A DNA stretch of 38,167 bases from Thiobacillus denitrificans (GTDB lineage Bacteria; Pseudomonadota; Gammaproteobacteria; Burkholderiales; Thiobacillaceae). The stretch lies in the NCBI GenBank assembly GCA_002403375.1, contig DHHQ01000003.1, positions 46,320-84,486 on the forward strand. The letters are read 5' to 3'. Of the stretch, positions 15,228 through 22,856 are shown piece after piece. Positions within the stretch are counted from its first letter, which is position 1. Each line of letters opens with the position of its first letter. The notes beneath the pieces are model-generated. The model was not told where the DNA came from. It saw only the letters and a program-made list of their open reading frames with translations, and did not search any database. Made by a program: the position numbers and the translations under genes.

Positions 15228-17581
15228 CACACCGGCTCCGCCGTGATTGCGCCGAACATCGGCCCCAGATCCGCGGTGAGCGAATGGCCCGCCGGCACCC
15301 GCACGCAGTTCTCGGGCAGAAGGTCGTCACGCTGCACCTTCAGCGTGAGCGCATGCGCCGTCTGGCGCACCGACACGCGCCCGTTCTCGGCGAGCCCGAG
15401 TTTCGCGATCAGGCGGCTGTGCATGCGCGCCACCGGCAGCGCTGCGTCCGGCGTCCGCTGCAGGGACGGCGCACGGCGCACCACAGCATCGGTCTGGTAG
15501 ATCGGCACCTCGGCCACCCGCTCGAGGCCGCCGGTCGGCTGCGGTGCGGTCACCGCGACACCCGTGACCTCGTTGCTGAGAAAAGCCTGCACGTTTCCGG
15601 TCGGCGTTTCGCCGAGCGCGTCACGCAGCACTTCCCGCGAATCGTTGTAGTCGAAGCCGGCGAGCCCAAGGTAATTCCCCAGCACGCGCAGCACTTTCCA
15701 CGCCGGGCGCGTTTCGCCGAGCGGCTTCACCACGGCGGCGAAACTCTGCACGCGGCCTTCGGTGTTGACGAAGGTGCCCGAGGTCTCGGTCCACGGCGCG
15801 ATCGGCAACAGCACGTCGGCGTAGTCGAGCGACTTGCCCTTGTAGGGCGACATCACGACGACGAAGTCGGCGGCCTGGATGCTGGCCAGCGCAGTCACCG
15901 GATCATGGGTATCGAGTTCGGCCTCGACACCCAGCAGAAGATAGGCGGAAAGCGGCTTTTCCAGCATCTGCCGGGCATTCAGCCCCGTGACGGCCGGTTG
16001 CCCGAGCGGCCCGCGCCCGGGGATGGCGCCGACCGCCACCGCGCCGACGCTGTTCGCGGCCTCGCCGAGCACGCCGAAGCTCGCGCCGGCCAGCCTCGCG
16101 ATTTCCTGCGCCAGGGCATGGATCTGCGAATACGTCGGGTGATGCTGCGCCATGTTGCCGAGGAAGACCGCACGTGTCTCGCCGCCCACGATGCTTTCGG
16201 CCATCTTCCTGGCGATGTCGTCGGCCACGCCGTGGGCGGCGATCGCCGGAGCCGGCTGCCCCTTCGCTTCCGCAAGCGCGCGGCACACGCCGGCGAGCGC
16301 CGCGGCGAGTTGCGACGGCGCGACGATGCGCTTGGCATGCACCTTGCCGAGAAATGCATCGTCTGCGGCGTTGATGAGGTTGAGCTCCCCGTACCAGCGC
16401 ACCGACTCGCGGATGCGATGCGCCATCAGCGGATGGTCCTTGCGGAGGTTAGAGCCCACGACCAGGATGCGGTTGAGGCGCGACATGTAGGTCACCGGCA
16501 TCCCCAGCCAGAATCCGCCGTGCGCCTTGTCGTCGAGCGAGAAGTCCGACTGGCGCAGCCGGTGGTCGACGTTACCGCTGCCCATGCCGCGCATCAGCTT
16601 CTGCAGCAGGAACAGTTCCTCGGCCGGGCGGTAAGGCGTCGACAGCGCGCCGATCGCGGCAGGCTCGAATGTCTTCAGCCGGTCGGCGACATGCTCGAGC
16701 GCCTGCTGCCACGTGGTCTCGACCCACTGCCCGTCCTGCTTGATCATCGGCTGGGTCAGGCGTTCGGCCGTGTTGAGGCCTTCGTACGAGAAGCGGTCGC
16801 GGTCGGCGAGCCAGCACTCGTTGACGTCCTCGTTCTCGCGCGGCACGACGCGCATCACCCGGTTGTCCTTGACGTGAACCTCGAGGTTCGAGCCGAGGCT
16901 GTCGTGCGGGCTGATCGACGGCCGGCGCGAAAGCTCCCAGCTGCGCGCGGTGTAGCGGAAGGGCTTGCTGGTGAGCGCGCCGACCGGGCACAGGTCGATC
17001 ACGTTGCCCGACAGCTCGGACGCCACCTGGGTTTCGAGGAAGGGCATCACCTCGGTGTGCTCGCCGCGCCCGGCCATGCCGAGCTCCATGATGCCGGCGA
17101 TTTCCTGGCCGAAGCGCACGCAGCGGCTGCAGTGGATGCAGCGCGTCATGTCGGTCGCGATCAGCGGGCCGAGGTTCTTGTCAGGCACCACGCGCTTGAT
17201 TTCCTGATAGCGCGAGGCCGAACCGCCGTAGCCCACCGCCAGGTCCTGCAGCGTGCATTCGCCGCCCTGGTCGCAGATCGGGCAGTCGAGGGGATGGTTG
17301 ATGAGCAGGAACTCCATCACCGCCTTCTGCGCGTTGATCGCGTATTCGGAGCGGGTATGCACCTTCATGCCGTCGGTCACCGGCGTCGCGCAGGCGGGCA
17401 GCGGCTTCGGCGCCTTCTCGACCTGCACCAGGCACATGCGGCAGTTGGCGGCGATCGAAAGCTTCTTGTGGTAGCAGAAATGCGGAATCGTGATACCGGC
17501 CTGGTTGGCGGCATCCATGATGGTCTTGCCGCTCGCCACCGTGAGCGCCTTGCCGTCGATTTCGATGTTCAGCGTGGCCAT
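15227..17581 (-). CDS. nuoG: NADH-quinone oxidoreductase subunit G
   Basis: NuoG is the large Fe-S subunit of the peripheral arm. The 784 residues begin with a 2Fe-2S domain (N1b: C36, C47, C50, C64). Next is the His/Cys-ligated N5 cluster (H96, C100, C103, C109), then N4 (C148, C151, C154, C198), and finally a degenerate molybdopterin-oxidoreductase-like domain. The extra N7 cluster cysteines seen in E. coli and Thermus are absent: the matching stretch (SRRPSISPHDSLGSNLEV) has no Cys, as in mitochondrial NDUFS1. It lies 3 nt after nuoF and overlaps the nuoH start. Confidence 0.97.
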   Translation of the reverse strand: MATLNIEIDGKALTVASGKTIMDAANQAGITIPHFCYHKKLSIAANCRMCLVQVEKAPKPLPACATPVTDGMKVHTRSEYAINAQKAVMEFLLINHPLDCPICDQGGECTLQDLAVGYGGSASRYQEIKRVVPDKNLGPLIATDMTRCIHCSRCVRFGQEIAGIMELGMAGRGEHTEVMPFLETQVASELSGNVIDLCPVGALTSKPFRYTARSWELSRRPSISPHDSLGSNLEVHVKDNRVMRVVPRENEDVNECWLADRDRFSYEGLNTAERLTQPMIKQDGQWVETTWQQALEHVADRLKTFEPAAIGALSTPYRPAEELFLLQKLMRGMGSGNVDHRLRQSDFSLDDKAHGGFWLGMPVTYMSRLNRILVVGSNLRKDHPLMAHRIRESVRWYGELNLINAADDAFLGKVHAKRIVAPSQLAAALAGVCRALAEAKGQPAPAIAAHGVADDIARKMAESIVGGETRAVFLGNMAQHHPTYSQIHALAQEIARLAGASFGVLGEAANSVGAVAVGAIPGRGPLGQPAVTGLNARQMLEKPLSAYLLLGVEAELDTHDPVTALASIQAADFVVVMSPYKGKSLDYADVLLPIAPWTETSGTFVNTEGRVQSFAAVVKPLGETRPAWKVLRVLGNYLGLAGFDYNDSREVLRDALGETPTGNVQAFLSNEVTGVAVTAPQPTGGLERVAEVPIYQTDAVVRRAPSLQRTPDAALPVARMHSRLIAKLGLAENGRVSVRQTAHALTLKVQRDDLLPENCVRVPAGHSLTADLGPMFGAITAEPV

Positions 17582-17584
17582 CCG

Positions 17585-18865
17585 TTACACCATGCAGCGC
17601 TTGTGTTCGACGTGGTACGCGAACTCGCCGCCGAAATGTTTGAGGAAGCTCTGCACCGGCATCGCCGCCGCGTCGCCGAGCGCGCAGATGGTGTGGCCGC
17701 CGATGTTGCCCGCCACGCTGTTCAGCAGCTCGAGGTCCTCCGCCCTGCCCTGCCCATGCTCGATGCGATGGATGATGCGGTACATCCAGCCGGTACCTTC
17801 GCGGCACGGCGTGCACTGGCCACACGACTCCTCGTGGTAGAAGTAGGACAGGCGCTCGAGCGCGCGCACCATGCAGACTGTCTCGTCCATCACGATGAGC
17901 GCGCCCGAACCGAGCATCGAGCCCGCCCTGGCGATCGAATCGAAATCCATGGTGCAGTCCATCATGATCTCGCCCGGCAGTACCGGTGCGCTGGAGCCGC
18001 CAGGAATCACCGCCTTCAGCTTGTGGCCATTACGCACGCCTCCTGCCATCTCGAGCAGCTCGGAAAACGGCGTGCCCAGCGGCACTTCGTAGTTGCCCGG
18101 CCTGTTGACGTGGCCGGACACCGAGAACAGCTTGGAACCGCCGTTGTTGGGCTTGCCGAGCTCGAGGAAGGCCTGCCCGCCGTGCTGGACGATCCACGGC
18201 ACCGACGCCAGCGTCTCGGTGTTGTTGATGGTCGTCGGCTTGCCGTAGAGGCCGAAGCTCGCCGGGAACGGCGGCTTGAAGCGCGGCTGCCCCTTCTTGC
18301 CCTCGATCGATTCCAGCAGCGCCGTTTCCTCGCCGCAGATGTAGGCGCCGTAGCCGTGGTGCGCGTGCAGCTGGAACGAGAAGTCCGTACCGAAGAGCTC
18401 GTCGCCGAGGAAGCCGGCCGCACGTGCTTCCTGCAGCGCCCGTTCGAAGCTTTCGTAGACTTCGAAGATCTCGCCGTGGATGTAGTTGTAGCCCACGCGT
18501 GCACCCAGCACGTAACCGGCGATCGCCATGCCCTCGATCAGCTGGTGCGGGTTGTAGCGCAGGATGTCGCGGTCCTTGAAGGTGCCCGGCTCGCCCTCGT
18601 CGCTGTTGCAGACGATGTACTTGTCGCCCGGGAACGCGCGCGGCATGAAGCTCCACTTGAGACCGGTCGGGAAGCCCGCGCCGCCACGCCCGCGCAGGGC
18701 GCTGGTCTTCAGTTCGGCGATGATGTCGTCGCCCGGCACCTTTTCGGTGACGATGCGGCGCAGCGCCTGATAGCCGCCGTTGGCGACATAGGTTTCCAGC
18801 GACGCCGGCTTGTCGAGCGCCTGGGTCCAGCTGCAGACCTGGGGGGTGGGCGTGAGCAGGCTCAT
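17585..18865 (-). CDS. nuoF: NADH-quinone oxidoreductase subunit F (NADH/FMN site)
   Basis: NuoF binds NADH and FMN and carries cluster N3, so it is the entry point for electrons. The 426-residue protein has the GRGGAGFPTGLKW nucleotide-binding loop (residues 59-71), NSDEGEPGTFKDR (87-99) and the cluster ligands C348, C351, C354 and C394. The start at MSLLTPTPQV is chosen because the longer open frame upstream overlaps nuoE. The start overlaps the nuoE stop as ATGA. Confidence 0.97.
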   Translation of the reverse strand: MSLLTPTPQVCSWTQALDKPASLETYVANGGYQALRRIVTEKVPGDDIIAELKTSALRGRGGAGFPTGLKWSFMPRAFPGDKYIVCNSDEGEPGTFKDRDILRYNPHQLIEGMAIAGYVLGARVGYNYIHGEIFEVYESFERALQEARAAGFLGDELFGTDFSFQLHAHHGYGAYICGEETALLESIEGKKGQPRFKPPFPASFGLYGKPTTINNTETLASVPWIVQHGGQAFLELGKPNNGGSKLFSVSGHVNRPGNYEVPLGTPFSELLEMAGGVRNGHKLKAVIPGGSSAPVLPGEIMMDCTMDFDSIARAGSMLGSGALIVMDETVCMVRALERLSYFYHEESCGQCTPCREGTGWMYRIIHRIEHGQGRAEDLELLNSVAGNIGGHTICALGDAAAMPVQSFLKHFGGEFAYHVEHKRCMV

Positions 18866-19335
18866 TCCAGGCCGTCCAGCAGCTCGTCCAACTTCTCGGG
18901 CGTCAGGCGCGTGTGCATCTTGTGGTTGTTGTGCAGGCACATCGGCGCGTCGCCGCAGGCGCCCATGCACTCGCCCTCCTTCAGCGTGAAACGGCCGTCC
19001 TCGGTGGTTTCGCCGAAGCCGATGCCGAGCTTTTGCTTCAAGTGCTCGGCGATCTCGTTCGCGCCCATCAACGCACACGGCAGGTTGGTGCACACGGTGA
19101 TCTTGTGGCGCCCCACCGGCTGGGTGTCGTACATGTTGTAGAACGTGGCGACCTCGTAGGCCGCGATCGCAGGCATTTCGAGATAGGCAGCGACGAACTC
19201 GATCAACTCGGGCTTCAGCCAGCCCTGCTCGGTCTGGGCGATGCGCAGCGCGCCCATCACCGCCGACTGCTTCTGCTCGGCCGGGTACTTGGCGATTTCG
19301 GCGTCGATCAGCGCCAAGGATTCTTTGGACAGCAT
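18862..19335 (-). CDS. nuoE: NADH-quinone oxidoreductase subunit E
   Basis: NuoE is the thioredoxin-like 24-kDa-type subunit with the 2Fe-2S cluster N1a. The 157 residues contain C82 and C87 (VCTNLPCALMG) and C123 and C127 (GECMGACGDAPMC). The N-terminal helical part includes the typical ATFYNMYDTQPVGRHKI junction. The start MLSKESLALI at 19335 overlaps the nuoD stop as TGATG. A long open frame in the same phase extends upstream, but it is antisense-free shadow over nuoD and has no family similarity. Confidence 0.96.
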   Translation of the reverse strand: MLSKESLALIDAEIAKYPAEQKQSAVMGALRIAQTEQGWLKPELIEFVAAYLEMPAIAAYEVATFYNMYDTQPVGRHKITVCTNLPCALMGANEIAEHLKQKLGIGFGETTEDGRFTLKEGECMGACGDAPMCLHNNHKMHTRLTPEKLDELLDGLE

Positions 19336-20588
19336 CAGCGGTCGATCTCCCCGAAAACGATATCCTGCGTGCCGATGATGGCCACCACGTCGGCGATCAT
19401 GTGGCCGCGGCTCATCTCGTCGAGCGCCGCCAGGTGCGCGAAGCCCGGCGCACGGATCTTCAGACGATAGGGCTTGTTGGCGCCGTCCGACACCAGATAG
19501 ATGCCGAATTCTCCCTTGGGATGCTCGACCGCGGCGTAGGCCTCGCCGGCCGGCACGTGCATGCCCTCGGTGAAGAGCTTGAAGTGATGGATCAGCTCTT
19601 CCATGTTCTGCTTCATCGACAGGCGGTCTGGCGGCGCCACCTTGTGGTTGTCGATGATCACCGGCCCCGGGTTCCTGCGCAGCCACTCGATGCACTGCCT
19701 GATGATGCGGTTCGACTGGCGCATTTCCTCGACGCGCACGAGATAGCGGTCGTAGCAGTCGCCGTTGGTGCCGACCGGGATGTCGAAGTCCATGCGGTCG
19801 TAGACCTCGTAGGGCTGCTTCTTGCGCAGGTCCCACTCGATGCCCGACCCGCGCAGCATCGGCCCCGTGAAGCCGAGCGCCTTCGCACGCTCGGGCGAGA
19901 CGACACCGATGCCGACCGTACGCTGCTTCCATATGCGGTTGTCGGTGAGCAGTGTCTCGTATTCGTCGACGTAGGTCGGAAAGCGATTGGTGAAGTCCTC
20001 GATGAAGTCGAGCAGCGAACCCTGGCGGTTGGCGTTCATCGATTTCATCGTCCGCTCGTTGCGGGTATGTTGCGCCTGATACTGCGGCATCGTGTCGGGC
20101 AGGTCGCGATAGACGCCGCCGGGGCGATAGTAGGCCGCGTGCATGCGCGCACCGGACACCGCCTCGTAGCAGTCCATGAGATCCTCGCGCTCGCGGAAGG
20201 CGTAGAGGAACACCGTCATCGCACCGACGTCGAGCGCATGTGCGCCCAGCCACAACAGGTGGTTGAGGATGCGAGTGATCTCGTCGAACATCACGCGGAT
20301 GTACTGCGCGCGCTCCGGCACCTCGATCCCGAGCAGCTTCTCGATCGCCATCACGTAGGCGTGCTCGTTGACCATCATCGACACGTAGTCGAGGCGGTCC
20401 ATGTAGGGCACCGACTGAATGAAGGTCTTGTGTTCGGCGAGCTTCTCCGTCGCACGATGCAACAGCCCAATGTGCGGGTCGGCGCGCTGGATCACCTCGC
20501 CGTCGAGCTCCAGCACCAGGCGCAGCACGCCGTGCGCCGCCGGGTGCTGCGGACCGAAGTTCATGGTGTAGTTCCGGATTTCAGCCAT
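19335..20588 (-). CDS. nuoD: NADH-quinone oxidoreductase subunit D
   Basis: NuoD is the 49-kDa-type subunit that forms the quinone-reduction site with NuoB. It is related to the large subunit of NiFe hydrogenases. The 417-residue protein starts MAEIRNYTMNFGPQHPAAHG. It has the GPQHPAAHG loop (H15, H19) and the RLDY tyrosine (Y68) of the quinone pocket. It is separate from NuoC, unlike the fused E. coli NuoCD. The ATG at 20588 has a GGAG about 7 nt upstream. It is not directly joined to nuoC: a 20-codon mini-ORF lies between and overlaps the nuoD start by 8 nt. Confidence 0.96.
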   Translation of the reverse strand: MAEIRNYTMNFGPQHPAAHGVLRLVLELDGEVIQRADPHIGLLHRATEKLAEHKTFIQSVPYMDRLDYVSMMVNEHAYVMAIEKLLGIEVPERAQYIRVMFDEITRILNHLLWLGAHALDVGAMTVFLYAFREREDLMDCYEAVSGARMHAAYYRPGGVYRDLPDTMPQYQAQHTRNERTMKSMNANRQGSLLDFIEDFTNRFPTYVDEYETLLTDNRIWKQRTVGIGVVSPERAKALGFTGPMLRGSGIEWDLRKKQPYEVYDRMDFDIPVGTNGDCYDRYLVRVEEMRQSNRIIRQCIEWLRRNPGPVIIDNHKVAPPDRLSMKQNMEELIHHFKLFTEGMHVPAGEAYAAVEHPKGEFGIYLVSDGANKPYRLKIRAPGFAHLAALDEMSRGHMIADVVAIIGTQDIVFGEIDR

Positions 20589-20643
20589 TTGAACACTCCG
20601 GGACAACACCCATTAATCCAGCGTAGGTGTGGATCTCGGCCAT
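20581..20643 (-). CDS. 20-codon mini-ORF between nuoC and nuoD, NuoD-like start
   Basis: An ATG overlaps the nuoC stop (TAATG) and has a strong GGGGAGGG about 6 nt upstream. It opens a frame of 20 codons beginning MAEIHTY. NuoD itself begins MAEIRNY, and the two 21-nt starts agree at 16 positions. The mini-ORF ends in TGA, overlapping the nuoD ATG by 8 nt. It may be a duplicated relic of the nuoD start or a coupling leader peptide. Whether it is translated is not known. Confidence 0.5.
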   Translation of the reverse strand: MAEIHTYAGLMGVVPECSNG

Positions 20644-21242
20644 TAGCGTCCCTCCCCGTAGCTTTCGTCGCGCACGATGCGCGGAGTGATCTCGCGCGGC
20701 TCGATCGAGACGGGCTGATAGATCACCCGCTGCTGGCTCGGGTCGTAGCGCATTTCGACGTTGCCCGAAAGCGGGAAATCCTTGCGGAACGGATGGCCGA
20801 TGAATCCGTAATCGGTGAGGATGCGGCGCAGATCGGGATGCCCCTCGAACACGATCCCGAACAGATCGAAGGCCTCGCGTTCGAACCAGTTGGCCGACGG
20901 CCAGAGATCGACGACCGAGCTCACCACCGGCAGATCGTCGTCGGGACAGAAGACTCGCACGCGCACGCGCTGGTTGTGCGTCAACGACAGCAGCTGCACG
21001 ACCACCGCGAAGCGTGCACCCTCCCAGGCACCGTCCCCATAGTTCGCGTAATCGATGCCGCACAGGTCGATGAGCTGTTCGAAGCGCAGATCAGGATGAT
21101 CGCGCAGCGTGCGCATCGCCGCCGCGTAGTGCTGCGGCTTGAGCACAAGCGTCAGCTCGCCCAGGCGAACGAACGACTCCGCCAGCGCATCGCCGAGCGC
21201 ATTCTGCAGAGACGACGAGAGGGTTTCCATGGTCCTGGGCAT
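20643..21242 (-). CDS. nuoC: NADH-quinone oxidoreductase subunit C
   Basis: NuoC is the 30-kDa-type structural subunit of the connecting module of complex I. The 199 residues contain the signature ERE-AFDLFGIVFEGHPDLRRILTDYGFIGHPFRKDFPL near the middle-to-C-terminal part, followed by the extended tail. It starts 4 nt after nuoB. An alternative ATG four codons in (METLSSS, 21230) is possible; neither has a good ribosome binding site, so coupling to nuoB is likely. Its stop TAA overlaps the ATG of the mini-ORF, not that of nuoD. Confidence 0.95.
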   Translation of the reverse strand: MPRTMETLSSSLQNALGDALAESFVRLGELTLVLKPQHYAAAMRTLRDHPDLRFEQLIDLCGIDYANYGDGAWEGARFAVVVQLLSLTHNQRVRVRVFCPDDDLPVVSSVVDLWPSANWFEREAFDLFGIVFEGHPDLRRILTDYGFIGHPFRKDFPLSGNVEMRYDPSQQRVIYQPVSIEPREITPRIVRDESYGEGR

Positions 21243-21246
21243 GAGG

Positions 21247-21723
21247 TCAGCGGGCGATGGTGTTGGTCCGCCGGATCTTGTTCTGCAGCTGGAGGATGCC
21301 GAACAGCAATGCCTCGGCTGTCGGCGGGCACCCCGGGACGTAGATATCGACGGGCACGATGCGATCGCAGCCGCGCACCACCGAGTAGGAATAATGGTAA
21401 TAGCCGCCGCCGTTGGCGCAGGACCCCATGGAAATCACCCAGCGCGGCTCGGCCATCTGGTCGTAGACCTTGCGCAGCGCCGGTGCCATCTTGTTGCAGA
21501 GCGTGCCGGCGACGATCATCACGTCGGATTGCCGAGGGCTCGGACGGAACACGATGCCGAAGCGGTCGAGGTCGTAGCGTGCCGCGCCGGCCTGCATCAT
21601 TTCCACCGCACAGCAGGCCAGACCGAAAGTCATCGGCCACATCGAACCGGTGCGCATGTAGTTGATGAGCTGGTCGGCCTTGGTGGTGACGAAGCCCTGC
21701 TCGAGAACGCCTTCGATGCTCAT
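21247..21723 (-). CDS. nuoB: NADH-quinone oxidoreductase subunit B
   Basis: NuoB carries the terminal 4Fe-4S cluster N2, which hands electrons to quinone. The 158 residues have ligands C37 and C38 (the tandem CC of GLACCAVEMM), C102 (GSCANGGGYYH) and C132 (PGCPPTAEAL). The start MSIEGVLEQGF at 21723 is preceded by GGGAG and matches betaproteobacterial NuoB proteins; an upstream in-frame start would add nine unlikely residues. It is separated from nuoA by an unusual 139-bp gap. Confidence 0.97.
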   Translation of the reverse strand: MSIEGVLEQGFVTTKADQLINYMRTGSMWPMTFGLACCAVEMMQAGAARYDLDRFGIVFRPSPRQSDVMIVAGTLCNKMAPALRKVYDQMAEPRWVISMGSCANGGGYYHYSYSVVRGCDRIVPVDIYVPGCPPTAEALLFGILQLQNKIRRTNTIAR

Positions 21724-21862
21724 GCGCTCTCCCTGAAGCCGCACCAGCACGACCGCTCTGCCGGCGTCGGCGCCAGGCTGACCCGCCGTGCGCAGCGGGC
21801 AGGCCGTCTTGCCGGGTCGATCCCCGCCAATGCAGGACCCCTCGCCCAGAGCCCCAAAAGCC
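21724..21862 (-). other. Long nuoA-nuoB spacer with no gene
   Basis: This 139-bp GC-rich gap is far longer than most nuo junctions. I see no supported ORF and no promoter-like hexamers. A small stem can form between CCCGC (21782-21786) and GCGGG (21795-21799). The nuoB ribosome binding site sits at its distal end. Confidence 0.4.
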
Positions 21863-22219
21863 TTACTCCCACTCGAGCGCTCCCTTCATCCATTCGTAGA
21901 TGAAACCCACGACCAGGATGCCGAGGAACACCATCATCGCCACGAAACCCGCCATCCCGATCTCCTCGAGCACGATCGCCCAGGGAAAAAGGAAGGCGAT
22001 TTCCAGGTCGAAGAGTATGAACAGGATGGCGACGAGGTAGTAGCGCACGTCGAACTTCATGCGCGCGTCCTCGAAGGCCTCGAAGCCGCATTCGTAGGGG
22101 GAGAGTTTCTCGCTGTCGGGGCGGTGCGGTGCCACCAGCCTGCCCGCTATGATCGGACCGATGCCGAAAGCCAGTCCGACCGCGATGAACAACAGAATGG
22201 GGAGGTAATTCTCCAGCAC
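21863..22219 (-). CDS. nuoA: NADH-quinone oxidoreductase subunit A
   Basis: NuoA is the small membrane subunit at the junction of the two arms. The 118 residues have three helices (about 5-27, 62-82, 88-109). The family motif SPYECGFEAFEDARMKFDVRYYLVAILFILFDLE includes the conserved E43 and C44. The start codon is GTG, with GGAGGA about 5 nt upstream, a clear ribosome binding site that decides the start. It is the first gene of the nuo operon; a strong promoter lies 50-80 bp upstream. Confidence 0.97.
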   Translation of the reverse strand: MLENYLPILLFIAVGLAFGIGPIIAGRLVAPHRPDSEKLSPYECGFEAFEDARMKFDVRYYLVAILFILFDLEIAFLFPWAIVLEEIGMAGFVAMMVFLGILVVGFIYEWMKGALEWE

Positions 22220-22269
22220 CGGGTTCCTCCGACGATGCCCGTGTCAGGCTGTTGAGTAGTTATGCTCGG

Positions 22270-22299
22270 AGTGTATTGCCGCGGAGCGCTGGCTGTCAA
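22270..22299 (-). promoter_or_regulatory. sigma-70 promoter of the nuo operon
   Basis: On the minus strand TTGACA (22299-22294) and TACACT (22275-22270) are separated by 18 bp. Upstream of the -35 are A- and T-tracts (22305-22320) that could act as an UP element. The predicted start is near 22263, giving a leader of about 45 nt to the nuoA GTG. It lies downstream of the tRNA gene, so nuo has its own promoter. Confidence 0.75.
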
Positions 22300-22327
22300 G
22301 CCTGAAAAATCACGCTTTTTGCTTGAA

Positions 22328-22340
22328 AATCAATAATTTA
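22328..22340 (+). promoter_or_regulatory. Candidate IHF site upstream of the nuo promoter
   Basis: AATCAATAATTTA fits the IHF core consensus WATCAANNNNTTR at every defined position. It lies in an AT-rich patch about 65-77 bp upstream of the predicted nuo start. IHF is among the regulators reported for the E. coli nuo promoter. A single 13-bp match is weak evidence on its own. Confidence 0.4.
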
Positions 22341-22379
22341 TTCAATAGCACCAGCTAATGAATCAATCAGGAAATTTGA

Positions 22380-22464
22380 TGGTGCCGACGGCGAGACTCG
22401 AACTCGCACGACTTGCGTCACTACCCCCTCAAGATAGCGTGTCTACCAATTCCACCACGTCGGC
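22380..22464 (-). tRNA. tRNA-Leu (anticodon GAG)
   Basis: This 85-nt gene starts GCCGACG and ends with the pairing CGTCGGC, discriminator A and encoded CCA. The anticodon arm is CTATC-TTGAGGG-GGTAG, with anticodon GAG reading CUC and CUU codons and one G-T pair in the stem. A class II variable arm follows, and the T loop GTTCGAGTC is standard. It lies between secG and the nuo promoter; E. coli likewise has a Leu-GAG tRNA (leuU) after secG. It is probably processed from the tpiA-secG transcript. Confidence 0.97.
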
Positions 22465-22496
22465 CAATGGGCTCGCGCCCGATCGGATACTGCTTG

Positions 22497-22847
22497 TTAC
22501 TGCGGGATGTCACCCGCCTTCGAACCACCGCTGCCTGCAGGAAGCGGCGCGGGCGCCGCCGGCTCTGCGGGCTTCGCCGGCACCGACGTGCGATCGAGCA
22601 CGCTGGCCGGCTTGTGCTGCTGCAGCCCGAAATACGCCAGACCCAGGCTGGTCAGGAAAAACAGCGTCGCCAGGATCGCCGTGCTGCGGCTCAGGAAATT
22701 GGCCGAGCCGGTGGCACCGAACAGGCTGCCCGACGAACCGCTGCCGAAGGCCGCGCCCATGTCCGCACCCTTGCCATGCTGCAACAGCACCAGCGCGATC
22801 ACGGCGATGGCAACGATAATGTGAACGACCCAGACCAGTGTTTCCAT
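22497..22847 (-). CDS. secG: Preprotein translocase subunit SecG
   Basis: SecG is the small auxiliary subunit of the SecYEG channel that speeds SecA-driven export. The 116 residues have two membrane helices (about 3-22 and 53-75). The conserved LVLLQHGKGADMGAAFGSGSSGSLFGATGSANFLSR segment lies between them. The C-terminal tail is Ala/Pro-rich and low in complexity, as is common in this family. It begins 9 nt after tpiA and is followed by tRNA-Leu. Confidence 0.95.
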   Translation of the reverse strand: METLVWVVHIIVAIAVIALVLLQHGKGADMGAAFGSGSSGSLFGATGSANFLSRSTAILATLFFLTSLGLAYFGLQQHKPASVLDRTSVPAKPAEPAAPAPLPAGSGGSKAGDIPQ

Positions 22848-22856
22848 TTTTTGCTC

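Noticed and set aside
15284..19141. A 1,285-codon open frame on the plus strand
   Set aside because: It is antisense to nuoG, nuoF and nuoE, has low-complexity Arg/His/Ala-rich composition, and mirrors the codon bias of the real genes. This is typical of GC-rich shadow frames.
20581..21063. A 160-codon minus-strand frame running into the NuoD-like mini-ORF
   Set aside because: Upstream of 20643 it lies out of frame inside nuoC and has Arg/Ala-rich shadow composition. Only the last 20 codons, with their own ATG and ribosome binding site, are of interest.
22305..22320. AAAAA/TTTTT inverted pair as a terminator of the tRNA-Leu transcript
   Set aside because: The stem would be A-U pairs only, too weak to terminate. 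It is better explained as part of the AT-rich upstream region of the nuo promoter.
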